Of a DNA stretch of 64,000 nt, positions 9,366 to 21,180 are shown in pieces. Source of the DNA: Talinum fruticosum. Taxonomy: Eukaryota; Streptophyta; Magnoliopsida; Caryophyllales; Talinaceae. The position numbers and the translations under genes are program-made. Where the stretch lies: NCBI GenBank assembly GCA_021018815.1, contig JAITYX010000026.1, forward strand, positions 496,001-560,000, read 5' to 3'. Position 1 is the first letter of the stretch; each line of letters opens with the position of its first letter. The notes below the pieces were generated by a model. It had not been told where the DNA came from. It worked only from the letters and a program-made list of their open reading frames with translations, and ran no database searches.

Positions 9366-11334
9366 TGTATGAACCACGACTCGTCCCCTCCGTAGAGGGA
9401 ACCAGATTGGAACCGAGTTTCCCCACGAATGTCGGGCCTCTTTTGTTTTTTTGAAGATTTTTTTGAAAGTGAATTTGGAAAGTAGGGATGTGTCTCTTAT
9501 TAAGATTATTTATTTTTAGAATTTGATTTTGAAAGGGCGAATGACGATTTTTATTTAATCATTTTATTTTTGAATTTAATTTTAGAACATCTCGGGATGT
9601 TATTTCATAATTTAGAAAATAGAAAAATTTAGATCTACTTTCTGCCGCAAGGCTTCTATGCCAAAAAGGTAATAAGACCGGTTTGGACCAAAGCCAAGTC
9701 CGGCTATTGGCTGGTGCCGGTGAAAGTCGGCGCTGATCGGTGTCCGGCGTTGACCACGAGCCAAGACCGAAAAATTAGTCTCAGTCCTACAGCCTCGGCT
9801 GTAAGAAAATAAATTAAATTTTTTCATTTTTAAACCAAAGATGCTTTTAAGAGAATTAAAATAGAAAACAGAGAGTCCCCAGTAAGTTTTTAAGAATAAA
9901 AACTAACAAAAATAAAAGAAATACTCTTCGATTCTTATTATGGGAAAAATAAGTTTGAAAGATGTTTAGAAAATGACTCCATCGGTCTAGAACCGAGAAT
10001 TCAAATTCGGGGCGAAGGGATGAAACGTAGGGATAAACCCTTTCATTCCGCTCGTCAACGGACGCCCTTTTCTAATTTGAGAAGTGAGTTTAAGTAATGT
10101 GTTTTAACAAGCAAGCAAACAACATATTAGATGTGAAATAAAGTCAATAGAAAATTTTAGGAAAGAGATAAAAGCAGGAATGAAAATAAAAGCGATAAAA
10201 GAAAGTGAAGGAAAGCGAAAGAAAGAGAAAAAGGAAATAAAAGATTGCATCGGGTGGGGAGGAATTAAAAAGCAATTACATCTTGAATCCACAATACTGA
10301 ATATAATATCTAACATAAATAAATAAATCGTAAGAAAGCTTGAAAGCGGATTTGGCGCCCTCGGGTTGTCCCCCTGCCGATTTAGGTCTCGAACCGGATC
10401 CGGAAGCGTGACGATGGTGAATTGAAAGGGGCTTTTTGTGAGCTTTTGTGAGGGTAGATGGATATTGATGAATGATCAAGGATTTGGGATCGAGTGTTGG
10501 AAGTATAATAAAGATAGGCTGAAAAGAAACCTAGAGATCGAATACGTGCAAGTGCATTAAGTAGCTCTTAATTAGGTTTCAACAACATTTGGCATAGGAA
10601 ATGACCATGTGTAAATAAGATCCTAAGCTCTCTATTTATAGGAGAGGATTAGGTTACAAAATGACCTAGGGTTTAGCTGGAGCAGTTGATCGAGATGAGT
10701 AATAAATTGGTCAACAAAATCATAAAAATCGGACCAAATCAAGCTAGAATTGGATCCCGAGAATCATTCGGGGTGCACGGCGCTAGCCTCTGGCCGACAT
10801 CGTTTGGAAACCTTGGTTTCCGTGCTTTGGCTTAACAAGTGGAGCGAAACGCAGCGCTTGGCGGAATTGACCTTGAAGTGCGCCACCGGCCTTGTACGAC
10901 TTCGTTTGCTGAAGTTTGACTTCCATGTCCGGCTTGGTCGTTGAGTGAAAGAGTGAAACGATGCTTTTTCCCAAAATAGAAGTAACCGGCGCCGACCTTA
11001 GCAACTTTCCTAAAATGGAAAGTTTCCATTTGTGACATGTTTCTATTTTTGGCATGTTTTTATTTTTGGTAGGTTTTATTTTTGGTGCGGGTTTAGGTTT
11101 CCTGGTTATGAGCCCGACCTAGGCTTGGTTCGGCCGAAAAAATGGGTTTATGTGCCGACCCAAAGCAAAGAAAGTTGCATTTTGTGGTGCTAAGGGTTTT
11201 TTTGTGGTTTAGTGGCTTCCGTCGAGCCAATTAGACTCCGATCGTGATCGAATCCAAAAACAGGAGTTGGATTTCAACATCGGGCCGATAAATAAATAAA
11301 AGAAAAAAGGGATGACACTTTTTGGGTGTCTACA
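9366..11334 (-). repeat. 3' LTR of the minus-strand Tat-like element (1969 bp)
   Basis: On the minus strand it starts TGTAGACACCCAAAAAGTGT and ends GTGGTTCATACA. The plus-strand copy at 14645-16506 starts TGTAGACACCTAAAAAGTGT and ends GTGGTTCCTACA. A TATAAATA box (plus coordinates 10633-10640) lies at the corresponding place in both. Confidence 0.8.
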
Positions 11335-11353
11335 GTTAGCCCCCACTCGTGAC
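11335..11353 (-). promoter_or_regulatory. Polypurine tract of the minus-strand Tat-like element
   Basis: The minus strand reads GAGTGGGGGCTAAC immediately before the LTR start TGTAGACACC. It is the expected plus-strand priming site. Confidence 0.7.
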
Positions 11354-11469
11354 TAAGTCTAAAAGACGAAGGTCAAAGTAGACACTAAAGGGTAGTTGCT
11401 TGTTTCGGATGTCGATTTTAATCTATGCATCTAGCATTAGTTGTCTCTTGACGGGAACTCTTAAAGGAG

Positions 11470-12345
11470 AGCATGAACTTGACTAATGGAGTCCGAAGTC
11501 CGGGTGGCTGATTTCGAACTTGGCTAATTAAAGACCCGAAGCTCGGATTGGTGTGCCGTAAACTTGACCACGTACTTAGTCCGAAGCTTGGCAGAGAACT
11601 TGAACTCGACTCGGGTAGTAAAGTCCGAAGTCCAACTACGGGCTTAAACTTGACCGCTTCTTGGATCTAAAGTTTGGTCGGGTATCCCGAGCTTGGCTCG
11701 ATTAATGTCCTGAAGCTCGGATGAGGGGCCTAAACTTTACCATTAATGGTCTAAAGCTTGGCTAAACCTTATGCACTAATAATTTTGTTAGCTAATAATT
11801 GAACGTAAATATTTTCAAGTGTTACTCGAATAACCACATCGTGCTTCATTGACTTGGCCATGGGGAGGTCCTGGAGTCTTAGCGTTGTGTTTGAACCTTG
11901 ACCAACTGTTAGGCCTAAAGCTTAACCGGGATGTCCGGACCTTGACTCGTTACTGGGTTTGAGTCTCGACTAGAGTGTGCCTAAACCTTGACCATTGTTA
12001 GGTCCGAAGCTCGACAAGGGTTGTCCGAACCTTGACTACTGCTGGGCCCGATGATCGACGAGAGAGATGTTTGAACCTTCACCACTGTTAAGTCCGAAGC
12101 TCGATGGAGGTGTCCGAATCTTGACCTCTATTGGGCTTGAAGCTCGATGGAGAGATGTTTGAACCTTGGCCGCTGTTGGGCCCGAAGCTCGACGGGGGAT
12201 GTCCGAACCTTGACCACTTGTTGGGCTTGAAGCTCTACGGTGATGATATATGAACCTTGACCGTTTTTAAGCTTGAAGCTCGACGGGGTTGTTTGAACCT
12301 TGACCGCTATTGGGCCCGAAGCTCGACTTTTATCCACTTTTGTCT
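11470..12345. repeat. Degenerate 45-bp minisatellite in the Tat-like 3' region
   Basis: Repeats of the form GAACCTTGACC, then TTGGGCCCGAAGCTCGAC occur at about 12026, 12072, 12115, 12160, 12205, 12251 and 12294, a spacing of roughly 45 bp. More diverged copies extend left to about 11470, where CTTGACC and GAAGCTCGG recur. The array lies between the coding remnant and the 3' LTR. Confidence 0.85.
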
Positions 12346-13069
12346 GAATAGGGACATATATGTTCTTCCTTGAGAATTTAAAGTTCCATGAGGTTATATG
12401 CCCCATTCTAACTTTCGAGCTTTTTAGTCGAGTGTGCTAATAGCTTGTTTGTTTGTACGGTCGAAGATTTGTGCCTCTTCCTAAGTATTCTTGGAGTTGT
12501 TGTATGATCCTTTCAATCATGAGCCCCCACGTTCTTCTTAGGTGCTTGTGTCTAGCTTTTCTTGAATGTTGGAGAGTTAGCTAGCTTTGATGGAATATTT
12601 TTAAAGGGGCAATGCTGCGTGACCTTCCCGATGTTAACTTGATGAATGTTGCTTGATTGAATAATTCCTTATACGGTTCTTTGTTATTAAATTTTGTATT
12701 TTTAAGAGTTTGATTCATGCAAAGGAGATGAATGCAAGACTTTATTCTAAGAATAAATGCATTCTTTTATTAAGATGATGCAAAAGTTCAAAAAGACAAA
12801 GACAAAATTGCACTTTTAGCCCCCTCTCCCCAAAGTAAAGCCTAAAGAAAGGCATGTCACTTGTACTACAATGTACGACTACTTGTGATGAACTGTAAAT
12901 GTGACGATTTGGTGGTGAGTGAGAATGACATGCTTCCCGATGATTTAACAGGAAAAAGAAAGTACTCGATTTGGTTTTGTTTTTGGAAAATAAGAAAAGG
13001 AAATAAATATAGAACAGATTTGAATGGGAAATCTACATTTTATTGACATCCTTGATAAGTGATGGGCTC
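12346..13069 (-). other. Non-coding 3' region of the gag-only Tat-like element
   Basis: I see no recognisable domain or repeat here. Pol would be expected in a complete element, so this is either original 3' untranslated sequence brought next to gag by a deletion or unrelated filler. A 61-codon plus-strand ORF (12861-13046) shows nothing familiar. Confidence 0.5.
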
Positions 13070-13690
13070 ATAGGATGATCTTTTAGCTAGTTGAAGCTTT
13101 TTGTGGATACCTGCTCCTCTTTTATAAGTATGTTGACATCTCGAACCTGTTTTGAAGTCCATGAAAGGTAATAACTTCAAGTGTTGCCGATAGGCGGGTT
13201 CGGGTTTTTGATAACGAGTCTAACCTTATCCTTTTCACAAGGTCGATCAGTCATGTGGACAACCTTTGCCCTCTAGCGAGAGAGGAAGTCGGTGAAGTTT
13301 TCTTGGTCTCCTTACTTGATCAACTCAAGGTCTCGTAGAGTGACTAGTAGATTGGTATTGTAGGAGTATTCATGTAAGAACTCCCTGCAAAGATCCTACC
13401 AGCTTGTGACCTTGCATGGGTCAACAACATTATACCACTTCATGACGTCTTTGTCAAATGTTCATGGAAAGATGTCATGGTATGTGTCCTTCGATACATT
13501 CTTTAGAGTCATTGCCCCTATAAAGTTTCTCACGTGGTGGTGAAGGTTTTCAATCCCGTGGAACTGGACTTCGTGCATGGTGAATTTTGGGGGCAATTTA
13601 CCTTTGGGGATTAAAGTGAATCCTCGGGCCAGGTAGTAGTCGTTAAACATCGAGGACTTCCATAACATCTTCACTATCCGATCTATTCGT
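13070..13690 (-). pseudogene. Gag fragment of the minus-strand Tat-like element
   Basis: The reading at 13462-13674 contains GFTLIPKGKLPPKFTMHEVQ, NLHHHVRNFIGAMTLKN and DTYHDIFP. These align with GFTLIPKGKLPAKFTMLDVK, NPHHHIRNFLGAMTLKN and DTYHIIFP in the plus-strand copy (18300-18490). Downstream (13400-13070) frameshifted pieces such as LKLLPFMDF match the gag C-terminus LKFLPIMNF. This is the retrotransposon gag core domain, which builds the particle. No zinc knuckle is seen after it. It is inactive. Confidence 0.8.
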
Positions 13691-14249
13691 GGATCGGACT
13701 CGAGGCTTATGCTCGAGGTTTAGGCTGAGGTTCTTCCTCTTTTGATTTCTTGTCCAGTTCTTTGAGTATGAGGTTAAGGGTTTCTGCTATTAACTAAATC
13801 TTTTTATCTTGGGCCTTAATCTTAGCTTCCAATTTTGCAGCGAGAATCCTTGGACAAGGTCATGATGGGAGTTTGTTCTGGCTTGTTTGCCATTTTTTAA
13901 GGAAAGCTGTATTTTAACCTTAGGTGGTGTATTGGTGTTAAAAGTAAAGGTGTAGGGCGTACTGGTGTGGTACATGCTAGTGTAGGACGTATCGGTGTCG
14001 ACCGTGTCGGTGTTGAAGTAGACTTCTTATTTCCTAGCCGTTTTGTGCTAGGATTTCCAATTTGAGTTGGATTTCCTATGCTATATCCCAAAAGAGTATG
14101 TGCTTAAGATTGGTTCGTGGCAAAAAGTTTTAGGGAGATGGGGCTTTAGTGCTTGACCCGAGGAACGACTAATCCTAGGAGAAAAAAAATGATATGCTCT
14201 TATTTGGATGCATATAAAGAATGCAAATTGGACCAAAATGAAATGCAAC

Positions 14250-14604
14250 AATGTACATAGAGTCCCTTAGATTGGGATGAATTTGATTTGGCTAAGTGCA
14301 AACAAAGACTCTCCTAATTTGAGATGAATTTTAATTTGGCTAAATGCAAATAAAAGACTCTCCTAATTAGAGATTAATTTTAAATTGGCTATATGCAAAC
14401 AAAAGATTAACCTATTTTGAGATGAATTTGATATTTGGCTAATGAATAAATGAACTCAATTATTTGAGATGAATTTAAAATTTGGCTGGTAAAAATGGAC
14501 TCACCTATTTTAAGATGAATTTAAAATTTGGCTAATTGCAAAATGGATTAACTTGTTTTGAGATGAATTTAAAATTTGGCTAAATAAAAAATGAACTTAC
14601 CTAT
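14250..14604. repeat. 47-bp tandem repeats in the 5' leader of the minus-strand Tat-like element
   Basis: GAGATGAATTT, then AATTTGGCTAA, then CAAATAAAAG-type units recur about every 47 bp in at least six copies. The plus-strand element has the equivalent array at 17235-17540 with a period near 44 bp. Confidence 0.85.
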
Positions 14605-14644
14605 TGAAGGTTTGCTCTTGGAGAGGTTAAGTCACCCTAGGGGG
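14605..14644 (-). repeat. 40-bp stub of a type I Sirevirus LTR
   Basis: TGAAGGTTTGCTCTTGGAG and the following CACCCTAGGGGG match the terminus of the type I LTRs. The match stops exactly where the Tat-like LTR begins (TGTAGACACC at 14645), so the gypsy element inserted in this LTR. The rest of the LTR is not found after 22854. Confidence 0.8.
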
Positions 14645-16506
14645 TGTAGACACCTAAAAAGTGTCGCCTCTTATCTCTTTATTGTCGTATTTTATTCTCG
14701 TTGGCCCAATGATGAAAATCCCGAGTCCTGTTTGAATATCGCATTTTACTTTTGTCCAGCCTATGTACCAGGAAATTCCAAGATCGGAATACAACATTTT
14801 ACTTTTGTCCAATCGGACAAGGAGCTAAAGACTTCAAGACGGTGTTAAAGCATTACATTTCATGATCACGAGCATAAAAGTGCTATGTTTAAGATCCACA
14901 AGACAGTCCACACAAGACTAGGAGCTTCTCCTCAAAATGACGTCGTGGTCGGCGCCCGCCACCCCGAAGATTTAAGTGAAATGCTGCGTTTTGGTTTGGA
15001 GAATCCCTTGGAGACACGGTAGGGCACGAAACCCTAGGAGCGCTCGGTTAACCGGTGCCGTGAACCGGGTTCTATTCGTTTCTATCACTTCCTTATCCGG
15101 TTTAATCTTGTGAGATTATGGCCCCGTTTATTTGCAATCGCTTGGATGATCGGCCGAGGGTAAACCCTAGGTCATTTGTGATCTAGGTCCTCTTCTATAA
15201 ATAGAGAATCTTGGCTCTCATTCGCAGAATGGCTTTCTCTTATGCGTAATGCCGCAGAAAACTAACCAGAGCACTCATACCTAAACGTTACTCTTCCAAA
15301 ATTACTATCAACCATTCATCTTTTTTCTACTTATTGCCGTTGAATCCATGCAAAGAGCTAAAGAATATTCGGTTATTGTGATCTCTGGGCACTCATTCAA
15401 CCGATCTTTACTACTCCCTACATACACTGTCTACAACAACAAGCCCTTTTTCTTTCGTTTGTCGCCGTTGCATCAAGAGATCTAGTGTAGAGATCCGGAT
15501 TAGCAAGGTGGGACAACTAGAGGGCAATCGTGCAACCTTCAAACCGTTTATTATTTTTATGCTTTATTTACTACTTTCGTATTATAGATTAAACAGATGT
15601 AATCGTTCTTTTAACTCCTCCCCGCTCGATGTAATCTTTTAGTTTCGCTTTTCTTTTCTTTTCTTTTCGCTTTCTTTAGTGCCTTTTTTTTATTACTTCC
15701 TTTATTTCCGTTTGGTTGCTTTTATTTATGGTTTTAGCATGTTGTATGTTTGTGTGTGGGACGTTATTTGAATATACTACTCAAACTAGTAATGGCCATG
15801 GCCATCTTCGAATGGTAGGGTTTTCCCTCTATTTTGTACCTTCGCCTCCGAATCCGATTCTCGGTTTAAAGATCGATAGAGTCAATTTTTAGCCTTTTTA
15901 GTTTTAGTTTTCTCATACTAAGATTAAAAGAGAAACTTTTTGTTTTTGTTAGTTTTCATCCTATAAACTAACCGATGACTCCCTTTTTATGCTTTATTCT
16001 TATTGAATCCGCATCCCTGTTATTTTGTGATTGCAGGGTAAAAGGATAGGTTCTGGATTTGCCCATTAGGGCAGAGGTCGAGGCTTGTTTCCTTAGCCGT
16101 GGCCTCTCGTTCGACACCTAGCACCACCGGGTGGAGGCCGCCGCTCGCACCGAGTAGTCAGCAGTGAGGCTTCGGTCCAAATTGGTGTTTTCACACCAAT
16201 ATGGTCTTAAAGCCTCACAGCAGTAACCAAAACCCTAATCTTGTTTATCCTTTATTAGTAAATAATATCTTAGGAATTCTAAAAATAATTTATGAAAATA
16301 AAATAATTAATAAAACCGCCATTCAAGCTTTACCTAAATTAGATTTAATAAAACTCGAAAATCTTAATAAAAGATTCATCCCCACTTTCTAAAAGGCATC
16401 TTCAAAACCCTAAAATCATTCTCTAACTTCTCTAAAACCCTTACACCAAGGTAACGTGGGAAACTCGGCCCGGTCCCGGTGTGGGGCCGAGGCCGTGGTT
16501 CCTACA
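14645..16506 (+). repeat. 5' LTR of the plus-strand Tat-like element (1862 bp)
   Basis: It starts TGTAGACACC and ends GTTCCTACA. It is related along its length to the LTR at 9366-11334. A TATAAATA box lies at 15196-15203. The short ORF at 16201-16392 shows no known domain. Confidence 0.75.
15196..15203 (+). promoter_or_regulatory. TATA box of the Tat-like LTR
   Basis: CTTCTATAAATAGAG is a good plant TATA context and is conserved in the sister LTR at 10633-10640 (minus strand), where the flanks are CTCCTATAAATAGAG. Confidence 0.6.
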
Positions 16507-16532
16507 GAGGGCGTCTTCACCGGCGGGAAATC
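16507..16532 (+). promoter_or_regulatory. Putative primer-binding site of the Tat-like element
   Basis: The sequence GAGGGCGTCTTCACCGGCGG follows the LTR end CTACA. It resembles decayed TGGCGAC...-type tRNA-complementary sites of gypsy elements, but I cannot assign the tRNA. Confidence 0.4.
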
Positions 16533-17760
16533 ATTTATTAAGAGGGTGAAACTTGAAAATTTGAGTAGAGTGTTTTAATAATATGCTTGCATTAGGCATC
16601 TTACATTTAGTAACCTTTGATCCACTTTAAGTATTGTTTTGGACCTATAGGAAAATTTTACCGGGCCCCTTGTGTACCCTTTTTGGAAAGAGGCTCCCAT
16701 GGGTTCCTTTAGGCGGGCCCAACTAGGCTTGATTTCCCGAGGAAACGGTACCTCCTCCCTCGTAGCATACACTCTTGGGTCAAACCTTTTGGTTCAGCGA
16801 GAGGCACCGAGAATTCTGGCTGATTTCCTATTGTGCCCCATATGAAGGACCAAATTATCTGACTATGTGTCACCATGTATCTAATCTTTTGAACTCTTTG
16901 ACCATAGAACTTTTGACTATTAGGTCACCTTTGCCTTCATTTGCATGCTTGGATGAGTGTGTGTGTTTTAGATTTAATCCTCCACTTGTAAGCCTTTAAG
17001 AATAGGTGAGGAGTATTGATGAAGCCCTTGCATGGGTGAAAATACAACCATTTAATAAATTTCCTAGAGTAAGTACACTATTTGCATTTAGCCAAAAGTC
17101 AAAATTCCTTTTTACTAGGGTTAGTCCAATGTCCGCACTTCCATGTCATACTAAACTCCTCTTTTAGCGGATTAGGTTTACCACCTGCGAAAGGGTCTTA
17201 CCAAAAGTCCCCTTCTTCTTTTAGTGGTCTTTTATTTCTTTTACATTCCCATTTGCATCTAATATTAGGTGAGTCCATTTGCATTAACCAAATAAGAATC
17301 ATCTCATATTAGGTGAGTCCATTTGCATTAGTCAAATAAGAATTTTCTTATATAAGGTGAGTCCATTTGTATTAGCCAAATAAGAATAATCTCATATTAG
17401 GTGAGTCCATTTGTATTAAATAAAATCATCTCATATAGGCCCATTTGCATTTAGAATTCATCTCCTATTAGGTGAGTCCATTTGCATTGATTTTATATTA
17501 GGAAAATTCATTCTTTGCATTTGCATTTAGCCAAAAACAAATTCATTCTCAACTAAGGAAATGCATTATTGTTTAACCGAATAGAAAACATCTTTCCTTT
17601 AAAGGTCAATCATTCATTAGTTAGATTATCATCTCAACTAAATCATGCATCATATCATCATCGCATTCTTTATGTGGATCCAAACAAAAACATCCTTAGT
17701 TTCTTCGAGTCTCGTGCTTAAGTCCCTTCCTCTCAAAGTGATCTTCTCTCACATGGTCCC
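16533..17760 (+). other. Leader of the plus-strand Tat-like element
   Basis: Non-coding sequence lies between the primer site and gag. It contains a tandem array at 17235-17540 in which GGTGAGTCCATTTGCATTA recurs about every 44 bp (17268, 17312, 17356, 17400, 17470). Otherwise I see nothing in it. Confidence 0.7.
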
Positions 17761-19350
17761 GAACCTCATCCTTTGGGTTGCAGAATAGGGAAGTCTATGG
17801 CAACCGAGTATTGTCGGTATCCGAGCTCAAAAATATTAGAACGCCTCACCAAGGAGTCCGACACGTTTACGTTTCTTTCTACTCCATGGTCTCCATCGGT
17901 GCGACTTCGGTGCACACTACGCCGTCTTAGTCTATTCCTTGTCATAAGACAAGTACCTAGAAAGACTTCCCTTCCAATGGATCTAAACCCGGAGCAGTCC
18001 CTTAATCTCGGTGTACTTAATGAGAACAAAGCCAGGCTGGGAACCAGATTGAACGATCAAGAGGAGAAATGTCATCTATATCGAGGGATATTAAGACTAT
18101 CATAAGGGCTATTGAGGACAAGTAAGAGAGATGAGCAAGCTGAACGTTTGAAAAGGGAAGAGGCCTTGATTCTGCCACATCCACCTATCTTGTTTCCTCC
18201 AAGCAGTCCCAAACATGAATCCCCTAAACCCGATTCCAAATCTTAGCCTCGATCCCCGTATAGATCGGATAGAACGAATGTTAAAGGAGTTATCCATGTT
18301 TAGTAATCACTACTTTGATCATAAGGGATTCACTTTAATCCCTAAGGGTAAACTACCCGCTAAGTTTACCATGCTCGATGTTAAGTTTAAAGGTTATGAG
18401 AATCCTCATCATCACATATGAAACTTCTTAGGAGCAATGACTCTTAAGAACATTCCCGAAGACACTTACCATATTATCTTCCCTCGGACCTTCGACACCG
18501 ATGTAATGAAGTGGTACAATACGGTTGACCCACGTAAGGTTGCCAACCTGGACCGATCTATGCAAGGAGTTCCTCCATCAATACTCCTATAACATTGATC
18601 TTCTTGTTACCCTTAGAGACTTGGAATTAATCAAGTAAGGCGAGAAGGAGCGCTTCATAGATTTCCTCATCGATGGAGAGCGAAGCCAGCCCACATGGTT
18701 GATCGACCCTCCAAGAAAGACCAAGTTCGGATCATCGTAAAAAACCTTCAGCCCAATTACAATCATCACCTCAAATTCCTACCCATAATGAACTTTTTAA
18801 CCCTTAGAGATGCTGGTTTGCTGATAGAGGAAGTGTTGTCTACCGTGACCATAAAAGTCACGACCGAGTATAGAGGTAATTGTAATTCCAAAGATAAGAA
18901 AACCACAAATACAGTAATGCTAGAAGGGGTGCGGATATCAATGCCGTCAACAGTATACCGACTACACTCCTATTGATACTACCTACACCAAAGCCCTTGA
19001 TCGCCTCTTGGAGAAGGGAAAGATAGAATTACCACCCATCGGAGCGAGAATCGAAATCGCGAAACAATCCAAAAATTGGGACGTGGGAAAATTTTGCAAA
19101 TACCATCGTGCATGAGGACATGATACCAAACAATGTTGGACATTCAAGAACAAACTAGAAAGCATGTTTCGAAATAGCCAACTACCCTTATCTAAGGCCG
19201 CTAAGAAACCGAGTAACAATAAGAATCCTTTTAGTAGCACCTTAGCCATTTTCATCGAACCCATCCAAGGTCAGTGGGATCCCTATGTTCTTATCCGAGA
19301 TGTTAATGAGTCTAAACCACTTCTTAGCCTACCTCCTTTAGATCCGTAAG
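17761..19350 (+). pseudogene. Gag of the plus-strand Tat-like element
   Basis: Gag is the structural protein of the particle. The clearest block is 18215-18421 (GFTLIPKGKLPAKFTMLDVK, NPHHHI), continuing in other frames with RNFLGAMTLKNIPEDTYHII, MKWYNTVDPRKV, QYSYNIDLLVTLRDLE and, at 18695-18976, VDRPSKKDQVRIIVKNLQP. This is the order of a Ty3/gypsy gag core. A zinc-knuckle-like segment follows at about 19090-19165 (KFCKYHRA, then GHDTKQCWTFKNKL), with a stop between the halves. At least five frame changes are needed to read through. The upstream ORF at 17773-18105 may hold the N-terminus, but I do not recognise it. Confidence 0.8.
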
Positions 19351-19769
19351 TTCGAGGGCTGTGGGTAAGTGATGAAGAAGATGTCTACGAAATAAGAAGC
19401 AATAATCACAACAATAGTGATGACTTCTAGGGCACACCAACCTTAGAAGAAGAAGACTTTTGGGGAGACGCTAAAAGTCATGCAGTCCAATTCCTCACTA
19501 GATCCGGACAATATAATGCACCCTCGAGTCCATAACGGACTCAGAAGCTCTAAAAGAGCCGAAGCTGCAAAGGAAAATATCTCATTCTGGCAATTAATAT
19601 CTTCTTCCCGAAACATAAACAAGCCTTGATTGATGCACTTAGTAAAATCGAGGTCTCTCTTGAAACTACACTTGAGCAAGTGGTAGTATTGGTTAATAGT
19701 GGGGATGGACTTGTTACCTTTGATCGAAGGATCTCCTAGAGGAAGGCATTGCACAGAATAATGCCCTTT

Positions 19770-20428
19770 ACTTAACCATAACTTGCATCAACAAGTTTAT
19801 TCCCCTAACCTTGGTAGACATTGGATCAACAAGAAATGTATGTCCCTAGAGAACTGCTAGAAGGTTAGAAATTAGGGTGCAACAACTCTCTAAAAAGACT
19901 GTTCATCTTCGAGCTTATGATAATTTCAAAAGAACAATCTTGGGAACAGTGACCTTGCCAATCAACGTAGGGCGAGTAGAAAGGAACATCGTATTCCAAG
20001 TCCTAGATATCCCAACTACCTTCAATCTACTCCTAGGACACCCTTGGTTACATGATCATCAAGCGGTGCCTCTACAAGTGCATCAAAAAGTTAAGATGAT
20101 CATCAAAGGTCAAGTTATAATTGTCAACAGGGATAACCTTTGTGCTAGTATCACCTTTAAAGAATCCGTAGTCGAGATCGAGCATGATGCTAATGACGAG
20201 GAACGGTATGGATTTGAGACTGTCGCCGCCTTAGAAAAGGATGAAGCACCTCTTAACTTTAATCCTTATGGTAACCCTATTGTCCATTTGATGCTTAGGA
20301 AGAAGGGGTATTTTCCAGTGTCTTGCTGTAGGACGAAGGGCATACCACCGTACTTTCCACCCCTTAAACCCACTAATAACTACAACTTTGGATTAGGCTA
20401 TCAACCTACCGCTAAGGAAATTGCTTAA
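19770..20428 (+). pseudogene. Aspartic protease region of the Tat-like element
   Basis: The reading around 19800-19830 gives LTLVDIGSTRNVCP, a decayed protease active site (D-I-G-S, where D-T/S-G is usual). The open frame 19877-20428 continues with HLRAYDNFKRTILGTVTLPI and FQVLDIPTTFNLLLGHPWLH, the C-terminal half of retropepsins, including the flap-distal LLGxPWL motif. It then passes into a linker ending in YQPTAKEIA. The protein would cleave the polyprotein. The 183-codon open frame is the longest coding remnant with a clear identity in this element. Confidence 0.8.
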
Positions 20429-21180
20429 GCCAAGTAGGAAATTCACACAAAGAGGACGGCACCACAAATAGTCCGCTCTACCAAGCCCTTTCCCTATACT
20501 CGAATGGGCAGTTCCTAAGAGAAGGAGATAACTTCCCTTATTATGGTTTTCCTAAGCCTTACTATGTCAAGGAAAAGGGTATGCTAGTCCCCGGTTTGGA
20601 GATTTTCAATGACTCGCCGTATTTTGGATAAGGAGGCACCTTACCTCCTTAGAGAGGGACAGTCCACATCAAACTGGACCAATCTCAGTGGGAACAATCT
20701 TTTTGGTCTTTTGTTCGGAAAAGAAGGTAACTTAGAAGGGAATTCAGCTTTAGTACCGTCACGATCTATGTCGCACCCGCAGCTTCGATCCGTCCAGGTT
20801 CATCACCGATGTTGTTATTGAAGGATCTAAGCATGTCACTTGGGTTGACGCCAAGGAGGCCAGGAATTTGCTCGTAAGCCTAGGACCACATCCTCTTTTT
20901 GAGTCTAGTACTAAGGCTTGTATTTCTCGTTCTTTTATTTCCAATTCTTTTCCCAATTCCGTCATTTCTAATTTTGTGTGTTCAGTTTCTTATTCCGATG
21001 TACTTGTTGCTTTATTCAATAAAGTGAACCTTTCCAATTACTCCTTGCCTCCTCTTGCTTTTAATTGTTTTGCCTCTAATGATGAACAAGAAATCCCTAA
21101 AGTGTTAATAAAGATATGGAAGATCATGAGAATCGTTCACCAAGCAATAGAGGAAATAATAACAAGAAGTTAAGATTGAG
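20429..21180 (+). other. Protease-RT linker of the Tat-like element
   Basis: Tat elements have a long poorly conserved stretch here. Fragments such as FGLLFGKEGNLEGNSALVPS and VTWVDAKEARNLLV can be read in changing frames. I see no separate gene. Confidence 0.4.

Larger units (their letters stand above)
9366..14604 (-). mobile_element. Tat-like Ty3/gypsy element with gag only
   Basis: In minus sense it contains a 5' leader with 47-bp tandem repeats (14604-14250), a gag fragment (about 13690-13070), non-coding sequence, a degenerate 45-bp minisatellite, a polypurine tract and the 3' LTR (11334-9366). Protease, RT, RNase H and integrase are absent, although the related plus-strand copy (14645-22854) has at least the first three. 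Its own 5' LTR is missing because a type I Sirevirus LTR stub begins at 14605. It looks like a TR-GAG or LARD-type derivative, or an internally deleted autonomous copy. Confidence 0.75.

Noticed and set aside
14645..14700. Type I LTR continuing into the Tat-like LTR as one composite
   Set aside because: The Tat-like LTR start is matched by the independent copy ending at 11334, so the join is an insertion point.
17235..17540. CRISPR-like regular repeats
   Set aside because: The repeats are adjacent and degenerate without unique spacers, lie in a retrotransposon leader and have a counterpart in the sister element.
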